A DNA stretch of 64,000 nt from Euglena gracilis (GCA_039621445.1 CP154956.1:46977291-47041290); one strand, 5' to 3'. Positions 33,747-44,638 are shown, counted from the stretch's first letter. The notes: a model not told the origin generated them from the letters alone. Numbers and translations: made by a program.

Positions 33747-34680
33747 GTTGAAATTTGTATGGGTCCGACCCGCATGAAAGTTTTTGGTCGGTGTTGTTGA
33801 AAGGCTTTGGTTTTGATAGCGCGAAGGTTCCAAATTAAGTCATAAAATTTGTCCACCCCAGCCTTTTTCAACGTTTTGGCGAAGGTTCGTCAGCAAGCGT
33901 GTCCGACACAATGCGTGCGTTTTCGCGATGATACCCCCCCCCCATGACCTGGTGGAGCCCTGCCCCTGGCAGTGAGGGGGTGAGGCAATCAAAAGGCGGT
34001 TCCAGTGACCAGGCTTTTATTGCACATGATGATGAAGACAATGAATTGGAGGTTTTTGGATGGAGGAGGGGGACAAATACCCCCAAGCAGGTCATGTGTG
34101 TGTATTCTAGGAGTACATCAGTATCGCTTGTGATTATCGAAAAATTCGTGTTTGGATCTCAGAACAAAGTGCGTGCCTTTTTTCACAACTTTGGGAACTC
34201 CGAGGGGATATCCAATGTCATGCCTGGCTTTTTTGGGTTTTTCGATGGAGAAGAAAACGGGCAAACAAAGCCAAAACAATCAATGCAAAAATGATGGTCC
34301 ATAATTTCCCTGAACGTCGAACCAAAAATTAGCCGAATTGGTCCAAAAGAAACCATTTTGGAAAACATGAAACACCCAAAGGTTCTGTTTGACAACCCAG
34401 AATGATTTCTTGTGACCCCCACAAAATCAACACCATTTTTCCCTGAAAAAATATAAATGCTCATTTGATTTCAGGTGGTTTTAAAAATGAAAATGAATGC
34501 AATAATGGAAAATCTGTGTTTGAAAACACAGAGCAAGTCCCCACTCAAATGTATCCTTGGGAATATCGCTTTCCGCCCAAGTTTAAAACCCGGTACAAAC
34601 ATGCATTTGGTTTGGGTTGGTATTATCTTTGTCTCCCGAGAACTTTTATGGTTTCACCACACCGTGCTGTGTTATTGGTG
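33747..34680 (+). other. Spacer/intron after SPRY exon
   Basis: The SPRY exon ends GACAAG|GTTGAA. A possible acceptor TTTCAG lies at 34474. I see no convincing exon before about 34690. Confidence 0.4.
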
Positions 34681-34689
34681 TCAGAGTTG

Positions 34690-35340
34690 GGCCGGCGCTC
34701 TGCCCGGCAGCGGCCTGGCCACAGCCCACCTGTGCCTGCCTCGCCCGTCACGTCCCCGCGCCCGTCGGGCAGCCGGCGGGGCCGGCGGGAGCGGCTCGTG
34801 AACGCCTCCGGCGCGGACCCGCTGCACGCGTACGGCCCCATCGCCCCGGTGGTCGGCCGGCGCGGCACCGCCCGCATCCTCCCCAGCCTGCTGCTCTTCC
34901 CCGCCGTCTCCCTCTCCTCTGCCCAGGCCGGTCCGCAGCCCACGGGGCGATTCGCGTTGGGCAAGCCGCCTCTGTCTGCTGAGTGCACGTTCACTCTGGA
35001 CGTTGGCAATCCTTCTCCTTCTGACGTACCTTCGCGCTTTTGGAGGAAACGGTTTCGGCAACTCTTTTCTGAGCTTCTGGCTTGGTCAGAAGTTCAGGGT
35101 GAAGCGCGTGCCAATATTCTGTCGCGTGCTGGCGGGCCTGCGGCCAAACTGGACAGCGTCTCCTTCGCCTTTGAGCCCCCGCTGTGGTCGCCGGACACCC
35201 ACCAGTACTTCCCTCGGGCCTTTGCCCGCCCCAACCCCCCGCCGTGCCCAAAACCCCCCCCCCCTCCCCCCCAACCCCCACCCGCCCCAAACCTCCCCCC
35301 CCGCATGGTACCCGCCCAGAGACTTTTCAAAGGTTTGTGA
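34690..35340 (+). CDS. Coding-like GC-rich segment, function unknown
   Basis: One frame stays open through a GC-rich block. It reads RRGRRERLVNASGADPLHAY and later FRQLFSELLAWSEVQGEARA and LWSPDTHQYFPRAFARPNPP before a long proline tract and TGA ending 35340. Composition resembles the exons to its left, so this is probably one or more exons of a host gene, perhaps the 3' part of the E2-like/SPRY gene. CAG acceptors occur inside (for example before 34928), so true boundaries are unknown. The antisense frames are also open but look like GC shadow. I do not recognise a family. Confidence 0.35.
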   Translation, partial: GRRSARQRPGHSPPVPASPVTSPRPSGSRRGRRERLVNASGADPLHAYGPIAPVVGRRGTARILPSLLLFPAVSLSSAQAGPQPTGRFALGKPPLSAECTFTLDVGNPSPSDVPSRFWRKRFRQLFSELLAWSEVQGEARANILSRAGGPAAKLDSVSFAFEPPLWSPDTHQYFPRAFARPNPPPCPKPPPPPPQPPPAPNLPPRMVPAQRLFKGL

Positions 35341-35820
35341 ACCGAGGGGGGGGGTCGGTCAGGGTTGAAGGCGGGAGGGTGTATGGGGTTTGGAGTGCCC
35401 CCACCCACACCTCCTGGACGGGGGGGCCGGACCCTGCCCACTTGCCAACGGGTCCAGACCGACCCAGGGGGGGGGGTACTCGGGACCCCGCCAAAGGTCA
35501 AATTTTCCGTCCAGCGTTTTGTGCGTGGCACTTTGCGCCGGGCAAAAATCTGTCATTCGGTTTATTTTCTGATGATTACAATCATGGGTTGGACTTGGGT
35601 TTGCACTTGTACCTGCATGTCCAGCAACCCGCGTCCAAGGATTCCCCCCACCCCGGTCGGAGGACAGTGGCTACTGGTCGTTGGTCATGATTTTTTTGGA
35701 CCCTGTTCTTGTCGTTGTAACCTCATAGTTAGCCCTGCGCATTGGGGAGGGTAAAGGGTGGCTGATGGGGGGTGTGGGGGTGTGATCCTGCCCCCCCCCC
35801 TTGTGGTCCGTTGACAAAAG

Positions 35821-35945
35821 CCGCTGTGCCCGCCGTCCTCTTCGCCCTGGAGAAGCACTACCGCCTGCCCCGTGCGACGGTGGTTGCCATCCTGCAGGGC
35901 GTCGGCACCGGCTTCCAAATGATCGCCATCCCGGCCCTGGGGTGA
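35821..35945 (+). CDS. Coding-like terminal exon, unknown
   Basis: After GACAAAAG the frame reads AVPAVLFALEKHYRLPRATV and then a Gly/Ile-rich end, closing at TGA 35943-35945. GC-rich like the other host exons, with a plausible phase-1 acceptor. It may be the last exon of the gene with the 34.7-kb segment. Too short to assign. Confidence 0.35.
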
Positions 35946-36437
35946 CTTCGGCGGCCCTGCCCCGCCCCGCCCCGCCCAGCCCTGCCAATGCAAGTCGGTG
36001 CTCCGGCACGCGCTCTGATGCCTTTCCACGCCTGCTGCCTCAGCGTTGCCAGGGGCCGCGAAGGGTCACTGGCGTGCTTGACCACCGCACCCTCCCTCCC
36101 TCCCTCACTGAAGTCTTAAGTGCTGGCTGGATACCCTGCCGTTTGAGGTCTAGTGAATCCCTATTTCCCCTTTTCGCGCACGAAATCAAGGCCGGGGCAC
36201 GGTACACCTCCGGGAATCCCCCCAAAAAGCTTTCCGCTCTTGGCACCAAAACCCATACCTGGTGGAGGGGGGGGGAATCCACCTCGGGCACACCCTTCAA
36301 CGAAGTCCTGCACAAAATGTTATAAAACTTTCCATTTCAAGCACTGGCCTCCTCAGAGGTTGTTTTTATGACGGGGCGGGCTCCGCAACTCTGGAACACC
36401 CCCCAGGGGAAAGAGAAAGTGCCACAGCCGTCGGAGC
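35946..36437. other. Spacer before the transposon nest
   Basis: GC-rich sequence with a CCGCCCCGCCCCGCC run near 35960-35985 and CCCTCCCTCCCTC at 36090. No ORF was accepted. The left edge of the DIRS-like element is probably within the last part. Confidence 0.4.
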
Positions 36438-36655
36438 CACATCGTCAGCCAACTCCGGCGAGGCGGCACTAAGCAGGGGTTCCTGGCCCAACGCGTCACA
36501 ATCAAACAACACCGCCGGCGAGCAAGACACCGCGGGCTCCGCGCTTTGCCCTTGCGAGGCCATGCCTTGTTCGCCGGCGGTGCTGCTTGGATTGTTTGCT
36601 GCGTTGGGTTAGGAGACCCCGCTTAGTGCGTTTTTCGCCGGAGTTTGCTGACTCT
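36438..36655. repeat. Left terminal palindromic repeat of the DIRS-like element
   Basis: The block 36438-36530 (CATCGTCAGCCAACTCCGGCGA... to ...CACCGCCGGCGAGCAAG) is followed at 36545-36655 by its near reverse complement. The same block recurs in direct orientation at 58691-58800 in the right end. Inverted plus internally complementary termini fit DIRS-type replication. Confidence 0.7.
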
Positions 36656-36808
36656 GAAATTCCGCGTCGAAAAACCAGAAGTCAGGAGAGTCAAACACCT
36701 TTTCAATTGGAAGACGAAAGAAGTCAATCAATCGAGTCAAATTATCCAGAAAAAGACGCTCGTGCAGAACCTCAAAGCTTAAATTTTTGAAGTAACTTCA
36801 AGATTTCA

Positions 36809-37666
36809 ATGACAGATGCAGTTTCCAAGACGAACAGCGCTGGTGCAGCAGCTGGACAACCTGACGGCGCGGGTCGACTGTGGCGAACCGTGGCCGCCCC
36901 TTCCCCAGAAGAAAGTTCCCCAAAAGATATTTACACAACCCAAACCCCCCCCCAAAGTGATGGCCACGGACCCTGGCAGATAGTGGTCAGAAGACCCCGC
37001 AAGGGGCAGAGACAACAACCAGCAGGCCATTGGAACCAGGGCCATGGTGGCCAACAATTCAAAACACACAATGCATGCAAGCGGGGCTCGGGCAGCCAAA
37101 ACCGCACAGGCCATAAAGGCAACAAAAGCCATGACGGCACAACCAGCCATGAAGGCATCTACATCATCAAAAGTCGCTGGAACAAAGGCAAAGGTGGCCA
37201 CCAGCACCCAGAACCCACAGGACATGGCAGGAGCAAAAAAGGTCAGACACACCATCCATCCTTTTTCAATCACACCACCCCCCAGAGGTCAAGGGTGGGG
37301 CTCCAAGAACCCCTCAAGATTTCAAATGGGCATGGCGACCCAGAACCCAATCAGGCCATTGGGGCCTTTATCATCAAGGCCACTGGGGCCAGAAAGTTCA
37401 ACAAGAAGATCAGAAATTACAAAAAAGCCACAGGGGGGGGTCCTTCACAGGCCCCCCAGAAGCTAATGGACAGCCCTGCAATGGCTTTGTATTTAAATGG
37501 GCAGCCCCCTTCCCAGCCCCAGGAGGAAGATGGCCCCCCAGGGGCCAGCTGGCAACAGGAAGGGGGAGAATCCCCACCAGCATTTGTTCAATCAACAAGG
37601 GGGGGACCCTCGAGGACCCCCTATGGTATGGCTACCAACCCCATCAACATCAAGCAGACCAGATAG
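36809..37666 (+). CDS. DIRS-like ORF1 (gag-like), 285 codons
   Basis: Starts MTDAVSKTNSAGAAAG, intact to its stop. The product is rich in Lys, Gly, Gln, His and Pro, as expected of a nucleic-acid-binding structural protein of a retroelement. No zinc knuckle is visible. Assignment rests on its place just before the RT region of the same element. Confidence 0.5.
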   Translation: MTDAVSKTNSAGAAAGQPDGAGRLWRTVAAPSPEESSPKDIYTTQTPPQSDGHGPWQIVVRRPRKGQRQQPAGHWNQGHGGQQFKTHNACKRGSGSQNRTGHKGNKSHDGTTSHEGIYIIKSRWNKGKGGHQHPEPTGHGRSKKGQTHHPSFFNHTTPQRSRVGLQEPLKISNGHGDPEPNQAIGAFIIKATGARKFNKKIRNYKKATGGGPSQAPQKLMDSPAMALYLNGQPPSQPQEEDGPPGASWQQEGGESPPAFVQSTRGGPSRTPYGMATNPINIKQTR

Positions 37667-38079
37667 GCCAAACAGGGGCAGTAATCCCTGACGTATGTAT
37701 TCCAATAACAAGATCTTCAAAACAGAGAGTGAGCAGAGAGGAGAGTGCATGCACATCCCCCAAGAACATTTGCTTTTTCCAAGGGCTCGGCCCTAGGGGC
37801 TCTGGGGGCTTTGAAATGACCAACGCACCCCACCCAGCCCCAAAGGAATCATCTAATTAATGAAAAAAATTCCATGGACGAAAAATGGGGAAACAACCCC
37901 CTGTACGAGAGACTTCAGAAAAGTCTAAAATGGTGGTCAGAAAATGCCCCCCCCCCTCCCAGCAACATGTCAACTAATAAAGAAAATGGAATTCAGCCCC
38001 CCTGGGTAAATCCCCCCAAGTTCTCCACCCACCCAAAACCCAGAGCCAACTTGGACCTGAACCAGTTTTTTTCGTAATC

Positions 38080-39318
38080 CTATTGGATTGCGAAAAAACT
38101 GGGTCAATAAAACGAGTTTCAGATTCAGACACCCAGCATTTAATCCCCTGGTTTCTAATTTCGAAACCAGAAGGGGGAACAACAAAATGGAGAATTATCA
38201 GCGATTGCAGAGAAATAAATCAGCAATTTCAAGTAAGCCTTTCAAACTGGATCATATACAGCTCATTTTTCCAGTTTTGTAAAAAGGCAACTAGGCAGCA
38301 AAAATCGGCCTAAAGGATGCGTATTTTCACGTTCCATTAAGTCCAGGCGTAAGGCAATTTTTAAGGCATCAGGTAGGGGCCAGACCTGGGAATTTCAAAC
38401 AGGCTGCTTTGGGCTAAATGTAATGCCCCAAATTTCCATGTCAGTGATGAAAATATTCGAAAAAGTGTGGAGAAAAAGGGGCATCCAGGTGTTTATTTAC
38501 CTGGACGACATTTTACTGGTGGCCCCCACCCAATATATTTTGCAAAAGTCACCTGAACAGAGTCGTCAAATATTTTCTTAATTCAGGGTTCAAAATAAAT
38601 GTAAAAAGTCCACCCTGCAGCCCACACAAGTGGTAACCTATCTGGAAGGAAAGTTACAGGTGCCCCCAAGAAAGTCAAAACCATCAAAAAGGAGCTGAGA
38701 AAATTTTGAAAAAATATTACATGTCAAAAAGGCAGTTGGCTGACATTTTGGGTAAAATAAGACGCAATGTAATGGCCCTGCTCTTTTTAAGGGCTTTTAC
38801 GGACACCCTGGCATTTTTTTTTGGTGGAAAAGTCCACAGCCACGTGGGACTCAAAACACCCCATTTCTCAGGAAATCAAGGCCCAATTAATGGAAGTAAA
38901 AATTCTACCGGACACCTGTGAGGGCAGACCCTTCCCCCAAAATGCGACCAGGGAGTCGCACTCAGACAGCAGCACCCATGCCTGGGGGGGGGGGGTGGCT
39001 GGACATACATACACAGTCCTGCACAGAGAACTTGTGCAGGAATTTTAGAGAAAAGACTCCATTTTACACGTAATTGTAAAGGACCTCAGTGCAGCGATCA
39101 GCAATGTGAAAAGTTCGAGCAAACCTGGGGAAGCAGTTTCTTTGTCAGTAGACAACCAGGAAGTTTACTATTACCTGACCAAAGGGGGGAGGGGCAGAAA
39201 GGACCCCTTCAACAAACTGCTAAAACCATTTTTCAAATGGTGCATAGAGCACCAAGTAAACCTCCAAGTCAACTGGGTGCCTTCAAAAGAATGCCTGGCA
39301 GACCCCATAAGCAGATAG
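38080..39318 (+). pseudogene. DIRS-like reverse transcriptase and RNase H, frame-broken
   Basis: RT motifs are WRIISDCREIN (about 38190), DAYFHVPLSPGVRQFLRH-like sequence in another frame (about 38315) and YLDDILLVA (about 38497-38523). RNase H follows with SDSSTHAWGG (about 38960) and LSVDNQEVYYYLTKGG, ending ECLADPISR before TAG 39316. At least two frameshifts and several stops separate the blocks. Confidence 0.7.
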
Positions 39319-39530
39319 GAAAAATTTGACAAGGGGGATTACTCCTTAGACCCAGAACTTTTTAAACGGTTAAGACAGCAATTACAAAATGTCATAAATT
39401 TGGACACATATTTATATGTCTCTCCAGGCAACAAAAAATTGCCCAATCTCGTGGCCAGATGGCCCCACTGGGATGCAACAGCAGTAAATGCATTACAATG
39501 TCCACTGGACAACGTGGGGGATCTTTATGC

Positions 39531-39535
39531 AAACC
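39531..39535. other. Target-site duplication, left copy
   Basis: AAACC immediately outside the 3' LTR, matching AAACC at 57311-57315 outside the 5' LTR. Five bp is typical of Ty3/gypsy integration. Confidence 0.85.
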
Positions 39536-39968
39536 AGTGTACGTCCCACCCCGGCTTTTCTACTTATGCTTTCCTCCCGAAAAGCCCGTGGGGGGAGTAA
39601 CAATAAAAATTGCTTCCCTTTTCCCCTTTTGAATGCAAAGCACACAAGCAGAAGAATTGGTGGGACCGCAGTCCCTTATATGAAAGTGACTTTTGCTCTT
39701 TTCGAGCTTTTTAAAAGAAAGAAATAAAACTTGTATTCAAATGGGACTTCGCCCTCAGAATTCTAAAAGAGAATTGCAAAGCACCAAACCCTGTAACCTT
39801 AAATTAGGAACCAGTTACTTTCGCTAAGCTTTCGCTAGCTCTGAGATTCTCTCTTTGTCTTGTGGTTTAACCATGCCACTGAGTACAGCCCGGCCGTAGC
39901 CAGATTGTAGGCCGTAGCCCATTGTATCTGGTACACAGTGCCATGGCAGAATGGCTGCCTGGTACACA
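39536..39968 (-). repeat. 3' LTR of the chromovirus
   Basis: 433 bp. On the - strand it begins TGTGTACC and ends GTACACT, with short inverted ends. It matches the LTR at 56880-57310. Confidence 0.95.
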
Positions 39969-39980
39969 TCCCCCTCCCAG
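39969..39980 (-). other. Polypurine tract
   Basis: On the - strand GGGAGGGGGA abuts the start of the 3' LTR, the expected primer site for plus-strand DNA synthesis. Its position shows the 40-46 kb ORFs are inside the element. Confidence 0.8.
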
Positions 39981-40351
39981 GGCTCTGCCCGATTTCCCTT
40001 CTGGACCAGGCCAGTCGGGATACCAGGCACAGTCCCAGGTTCAGGGAGACAGTACCAGGATACCATTGTCTGGTTCCCAATTACGGTTACCGTGTTTGGA
40101 GCACAAAGCGCAAAAGAATTCTGGCGCGCATGCTGTGCTTCGTGTGTCTTCTTACTTGACACCGTAGTGTCTTTGTGGGGTTGAATCTTCGCGATCAACG
40201 TGTTATCGACCGAACTTAAGGCGATTCCGCCATTGTGTCTTGAAACGGTGTTGAACGCGATGATGAAGTGCGTATTCACGCTCGAGACTTCGCTCATTAT
40301 GTGGGACTACGCCCGTTTCAGCCGTAGCTGCTTGTACGAGGCAGGAAACCC

Positions 40352-42946
40352 TCATCGTTTGTGGGTTTCCTTGAAGTACTCACCCATGTGTGGGTCTTGT
40401 ACCAAGGTCATTTCAGTTGGACGTAAGTCTAGGGTATCCTTGTCAGGATCATCCATGTTGATCCGTGGGATAACCCAACTTTTGACTTCTTGGATCTTCT
40501 TGGGCAGTTCGGTTTTGAGCGTTTCAGCTCGCTTGTGGAGGTACATCTGCAAATTTTCCCAGAAAACTCTCGGAAAAGTTGCAGGCCATATGTAATAGTT
40601 CCATCTTGGATGATTTGCTGGTACCTGTGGTGGCATCCCAGGCAGAGCGTTGAAATCAACGTTGTGTGCGCGGGATGCACAGGCACAGCGGGTTATGTGT
40701 GGTTTCAGAATGGTACCAACCCATTCTGAATAATGTTTGTACCCATGTCGTTCAGGTGGATAGTCAGGCAATAACCATCGTTGTGTGGTTTCAGAAACCG
40801 TTGAAGGCTTTGTAAAGAGTGGGTAAATGACTCGTTTCCAGTCATCATCATTGAAGAGTAGTGGCAATCGCTCTTTTGTACATTCCACAGCAAGTCTGAT
40901 TCCGCCGGAATCAGTTTGGAAATCAAAGGCGATTGCGCCGCGGTCAAAAGCCTGAGATTTCTTGAAGCTTTTGTGTTGGTACATTTGTCGTTTTGTTTTG
41001 TAGAAATTCAGGAAATCTTCCAGAACGTCCTCGCTTCCGGGTACGATCTTGAGATTTCCGCCATCTGCGGGCAACCATATGTCTGCCCGTAGGCAGTTGA
41101 CACAGAAAACTGGTACGTCACGGTCTCTGTCCTCTTCCGACCACCGGAAGTTGTTCAGTTTTCTCCAGGCAAGGATGCAATCACCGCAAATCAAAGCGGC
41201 TGTATTTGGAACGAACTCATTGTGGTGAAAATTTTTTCGTTTATTGTCGGCATAACAGACATGCACAGCTGGCATGCTGTTACGAATGTTGTGACAAACA
41301 GTACAGAGCCACGTTTTTTGACCATTCGGCCTATTGTCGAACAGGAATGTTTCCCCAAGGTATTGGGCAAACACTCTTGGTGATCTGGCATTGTAGAATC
41401 GCCAAATATGGCGAAAATAGTAGTTATGCTTCTGGTCGTTGAAGAAGAGTGGTTCAATCCACTTGTTCAACAAAATTCCGCGTTCGCGGGCTGATTGTAT
41501 CATGGCAATGCGTTCTTCGACGGTCGGCAGGTTGGGGAGAATGTCCTCTTGCCAAAGGGTGGCATTATCGTCAACCGGCATGTTTTCCTCTTGCGAGGTC
41601 TCAGACATTGTATCTTGTCGAGTTCTACCTCGGAGGGTAGAAGTGACCCGGCTTTTCCCGGCCGCTTCGGTATACGTTGGTGCTGGTGTGGTAGCAGCTG
41701 GGGTCTTCGCCCGCTTTCCTGATTTGCTACCACTCCCAGGTGGATCTGGTTTTGGCTCGTTGTGTCGTTCAGCAGGTTTGCAGGGTTCTGCAGGCTGTGG
41801 TTTAGCCTTAGGCTTACTGCCTTTCTCTTTCCGCTGTGGCGGAAGGGGGCGTTCTGCAGGCGACTTTGGAGCAGGTTTGACCGTTGGTGTGGTGGTAGGT
41901 GGTACGTCAGGAGCCGTCGGTACCACCTGTTCAGGTGTGTGTACCACTACGGGTGTTATATCATGTGGTGGTGTCGTTTCGACTGTAATCGATTCCGTGG
42001 CTGTCACCACTTCGGGTGTTTGGACATCAGGAGTAGAACTGGCCCCGTCTTCTGCCAGTGCTGTGGTGGAAGCCGTAGCTTCTTGTGTGGGTTTCTCGCC
42101 AAGTCCCGTGTCACGGGGACTTCGCGTTGAAGAAGAAGACCTCGATCGCATCATAGCAACCATCGAGGCTACGCCACTTCGGACGCTTCCGAGGACGTGT
42201 TCTGCAGCGCGTCCGACTTGTGGCGGTATGAGTATAAAGTCGTCGGGGTCTTGGTATCTTTCGATGCCTTCCCGTTTTTGCCTTGTGATCAGTTTACGAA
42301 ATGCGATTATCTCAGCATCAGTTGCTTCCAGTCCAGCCTCCGCATGTGCGGGAGTAGGTGGTACCACGTCTGCCGAAGGCGCTGCGGCCGTTGTGGAGTC
42401 TGCAGGCACTTCGGCCATTGTAAATTCTGCAGGCGCATCAGGTTCCGCGTCTGGCAATGGTGTTTGTGGTCGTTTTTGAGCAGGCGTTGTAGCTGGCACT
42501 TCGGCCCTTAGAGCATGTTGTACGCCGGCATCGTCGGGTTCAGACTCCACAGATGCGGAGGAGACGGAGCGTGTACTGTGTTCATTGTCTGTCCCTTCTT
42601 CCATTTCCTCATCGCTGGATGACCCAGAAGAGGAAACGGACGAAGAGTCTGAAGAGTGTACGGGAGTGTGTTCCACAGACATGGTAGGTGAGGGTGGAGG
42701 TTGTGGCAAACGTTCTTCCGAACGTTTGGTTGCAGGCTTCGCTGCTGCTTTGGCTGTTGTCGTTGTAGATGATGCAGCCGTTGGAGGTTGTTCAACTGCA
42801 GACTGTGCTGCCTCGGACTCCGCCGGTTGGGGTTCAGGGAGTTTTATACGTGGTCGCAGACGGAAGTTTTGCCATCCGACAAATTTGTTTCCTCCCGATC
42901 CGCCAGGAAGCCAGTCCAGTATTGGGATGGCCAATACTGGACCCAT
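40352..42946 (-). CDS. Retroelement 3' ORF E, 864 codons, unknown
   Basis: The largest ORF of the extra 3' module, ATG at 42946. Residues 1 to about 430 are low-complexity: Ser/Asp/Glu-rich near 95-140, then Pro/Thr/Ala- and Lys-rich. From about residue 470 the sequence looks globular, with a cysteine/histidine cluster (WLCTVCHN, HVCYAD, LICGDCILAW, VFCVNCLRADIW) that could bind two zinc ions, then a conserved-looking Trp/Tyr-rich C-terminus. No membrane span or signal peptide is evident, so it is not a classical envelope protein. Position is where env-like genes sit in some LTR elements. I recognise no family. The long open antisense frame (41439-42479) is a codon shadow. Confidence 0.75.
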   Translation of the reverse strand: MGPVLAIPILDWLPGGSGGNKFVGWQNFRLRPRIKLPEPQPAESEAAQSAVEQPPTAASSTTTTAKAAAKPATKRSEERLPQPPPSPTMSVEHTPVHSSDSSSVSSSGSSSDEEMEEGTDNEHSTRSVSSASVESEPDDAGVQHALRAEVPATTPAQKRPQTPLPDAEPDAPAEFTMAEVPADSTTAAAPSADVVPPTPAHAEAGLEATDAEIIAFRKLITRQKREGIERYQDPDDFILIPPQVGRAAEHVLGSVRSGVASMVAMMRSRSSSSTRSPRDTGLGEKPTQEATASTTALAEDGASSTPDVQTPEVVTATESITVETTPPHDITPVVVHTPEQVVPTAPDVPPTTTPTVKPAPKSPAERPLPPQRKEKGSKPKAKPQPAEPCKPAERHNEPKPDPPGSGSKSGKRAKTPAATTPAPTYTEAAGKSRVTSTLRGRTRQDTMSETSQEENMPVDDNATLWQEDILPNLPTVEERIAMIQSARERGILLNKWIEPLFFNDQKHNYYFRHIWRFYNARSPRVFAQYLGETFLFDNRPNGQKTWLCTVCHNIRNSMPAVHVCYADNKRKNFHHNEFVPNTAALICGDCILAWRKLNNFRWSEEDRDRDVPVFCVNCLRADIWLPADGGNLKIVPGSEDVLEDFLNFYKTKRQMYQHKSFKKSQAFDRGAIAFDFQTDSGGIRLAVECTKERLPLLFNDDDWKRVIYPLFTKPSTVSETTQRWLLPDYPPERHGYKHYSEWVGTILKPHITRCACASRAHNVDFNALPGMPPQVPANHPRWNYYIWPATFPRVFWENLQMYLHKRAETLKTELPKKIQEVKSWVIPRINMDDPDKDTLDLRPTEMTLVQDPHMGEYFKETHKR

Positions 42947-42948
42947 CC

Positions 42949-43155
42949 TTAATACCCATCCTTATTTGTACGTTTGCCCTTGAAAAATGGGGCAAAGTCC
43001 TCTCTTCGGAGGGTTTCGCCAAACAGGCGTTTGATGTACTTCCGTTTTCCGTCTTCGTCCCATTCAGGTCGAAGAGGGAGGTATTCCTGTGGGAGTTGTT
43101 GTTTTGGATTGAGTAAATTGTAGATTTCCAGAGCATAGGACACCCATGCTCTCAT
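42949..43155 (-). CDS. Retroelement 3' ORF D, 68 codons
   Basis: Its ATG overlaps the stop of the upstream ORF as ATGA (43155-43152). Product RAWVSYALEIYNLLNPKQ, then a charged end. The stop TAA at 42951-42949 is 2 bp before the ATG of ORF E. It lies in the -1 frame relative to the ORF before it and may be part of a longer protein broken by indels. Confidence 0.5.
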   Translation of the reverse strand: MRAWVSYALEIYNLLNPKQQLPQEYLPLRPEWDEDGKRKYIKRLFGETLRREDFAPFFKGKRTNKDGY

Positions 43156-44009
43156 CTGATTTCCCTAACTTCGAGGGGATTGTGGCAGATGTGCCCAAGT
43201 AGTCTTCGTTGTTGTTGGGCCTCCGCCCATTCGCGTTGGTGGGGCTGCGCCCTTTGTGCGTTTGGGCGGTCGGTTGTCCGACCGCGTACGCCAAAGCCCC
43301 AGAAGTTCACGGGGAACTTGTGGTGGCAGTGGGTGCACCAAAGCACGAATTTTTGTGGGTATGTCAGGTCGGTTCCGACCACTTGGAAGTGGGGGCCGTA
43401 GTGTTCGTTGAGGAAAATTTGGTAGTTGTAACAGAACATTTCGTGTGTCACCAATTGTGTATCCTTTGGAAGTGGGAATACCTCCCATTGTATGCCTTGT
43501 GGTCCGATTTCTCAGATATTGTCGAACATTGTCTTCAGTGCGTCAAGGGATGATTCCCATCCGTACTGTAGCTTTGGATGTGGCAAGCAGTGCGCTTTGC
43601 TGGCGGGCATGGCAAATGAACCGAAGTTCATGCAATGAAATCCGAGCCAGAAAAGTAGTTGCCAGAAACCCGGCAAATTGTCAATGCCATCCTGGCTTTC
43701 GTAACAGGAAATTGTACCGTCGAAGAAAAAGCCACGGGCTTTTTCCTTATAGAGTTTGAGCATGTTGTGATGTACTTCAGGAGCAACAACCCAGGGGTGT
43801 TGTTCCTCGTAATACTCGCGCATAATTGTATCAAATCCGTCTGAGATCCAGAACAGATGGTCGATCATAAATTGTACGTCCAGGCCGTAACCCGGTTGCG
43901 AGCCTTCGCTCTTTCCTTTGCCTTTCTGGCCTTTCTGTCCTTTACTTCGCGCTATTGTTCGTTTCAACGGTATGCACCGTCTTTTCGGTATGCTCGTGTT
44001 TTTCTCCAC
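43152..44009 (-). CDS. Retroelement 3' ORF C, in-frame TGA
   Basis: One frame from 44009 (GTG; the true start is unknown) to 43152, interrupted by a single TGA at 43514-43512. Both sides look like one globular protein: VQFMIDHLFWISDGFD before it, FCYNYQIFLNEHYGPHFQ and a CTHCHH motif after it. The TGA could be a CGA-to-TGA mutation or a readthrough stop. No family is recognised. Confidence 0.55.
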
Positions 44010-44638
44010 ATTGTAACAGTTACACCTGCGGTGTAGTGTCCAGCGATGTCATCAGAGGGCTTGTCTGGTCGTATTTGGTGATAGATTTCTTGTAAGGATC
44101 GTTGACCGTTGGACGGGATCGGCAGGTCAGCATTGTCCTGACGATCACGTTGCGCCTCCGCGCTTTGTGGGGTGTCGTCCAGACGACGACGTTGTGTGTC
44201 TGGCGTTGGAAGTGTTTGTGGCGGTGTTGCAAACTCCGGTCCACGCGGACGTTTGCGCGCGTCAACGTTGTATTGTTTTGCTGGGGCCGTCAAATGTTGC
44301 AGAGCTTCCTTGTAGGTGGCGCGTTGTGCTGGCGACTCAAACCTGGGTTGACCCGAGAAAGGTTGTCCCGGTTCAACAGGTGGTTGTGTCTGTCCAGCCA
44401 AAGCCGGTTGTGAAGATGTTGTGACAGGAGGTGCTCGAACAGGAATGGCAGATTGTGCGGGTGTTTTTGCACGTGCCGACTGAGCAGGGGGTCCTGTTCT
44501 TTGTATAGGTACAGATTTGTTTGAACCTGCTGCTGATGCGGCAGGCTGCGTTGATGTTGATTGTGCAGTCGAAACTGCTTGTACCGGTTTTGTTTGTGGT
44601 GCCGGAGTAGGTTGAGCTACTGGCTTCACGAGATTCAC
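43964..44638 (-). CDS. Retroelement 3' ORF B, 224 codons
   Basis: Gln/Pro/Ala/Thr-rich, low complexity, no domain recognised. The frame begins at a GTG that overlaps the upstream stop (GTGA), with open sequence further upstream, so it may be reached by a frameshift from ORF A instead of its own start. Its end overlaps ORF C by 46 bp. Confidence 0.5.
   Translation of the reverse strand: MNLVKPVAQPTPAPQTKPVQAVSTAQSTSTQPAASAAGSNKSVPIQRTGPPAQSARAKTPAQSAIPVRAPPVTTSSQPALAGQTQPPVEPGQPFSGQPRFESPAQRATYKEALQHLTAPAKQYNVDARKRPRGPEFATPPQTLPTPDTQRRRLDDTPQSAEAQRDRQDNADLPIPSNGQRSLQEIYHQIRPDKPSDDIAGHYTAGVTVTMWRKTRAYRKDGAYR

Noticed and set aside
41439-42479. 346-codon + strand ORF
   Set aside because: It is exactly antisense to the 864-codon ORF over its low-complexity part; composition is that of a codon shadow.
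40352-42946. Retroviral-type envelope gene
   Set aside because: The position fits, but I see no signal peptide, membrane span or furin-like site; the product looks acidic/Pro-rich and zinc-binding.
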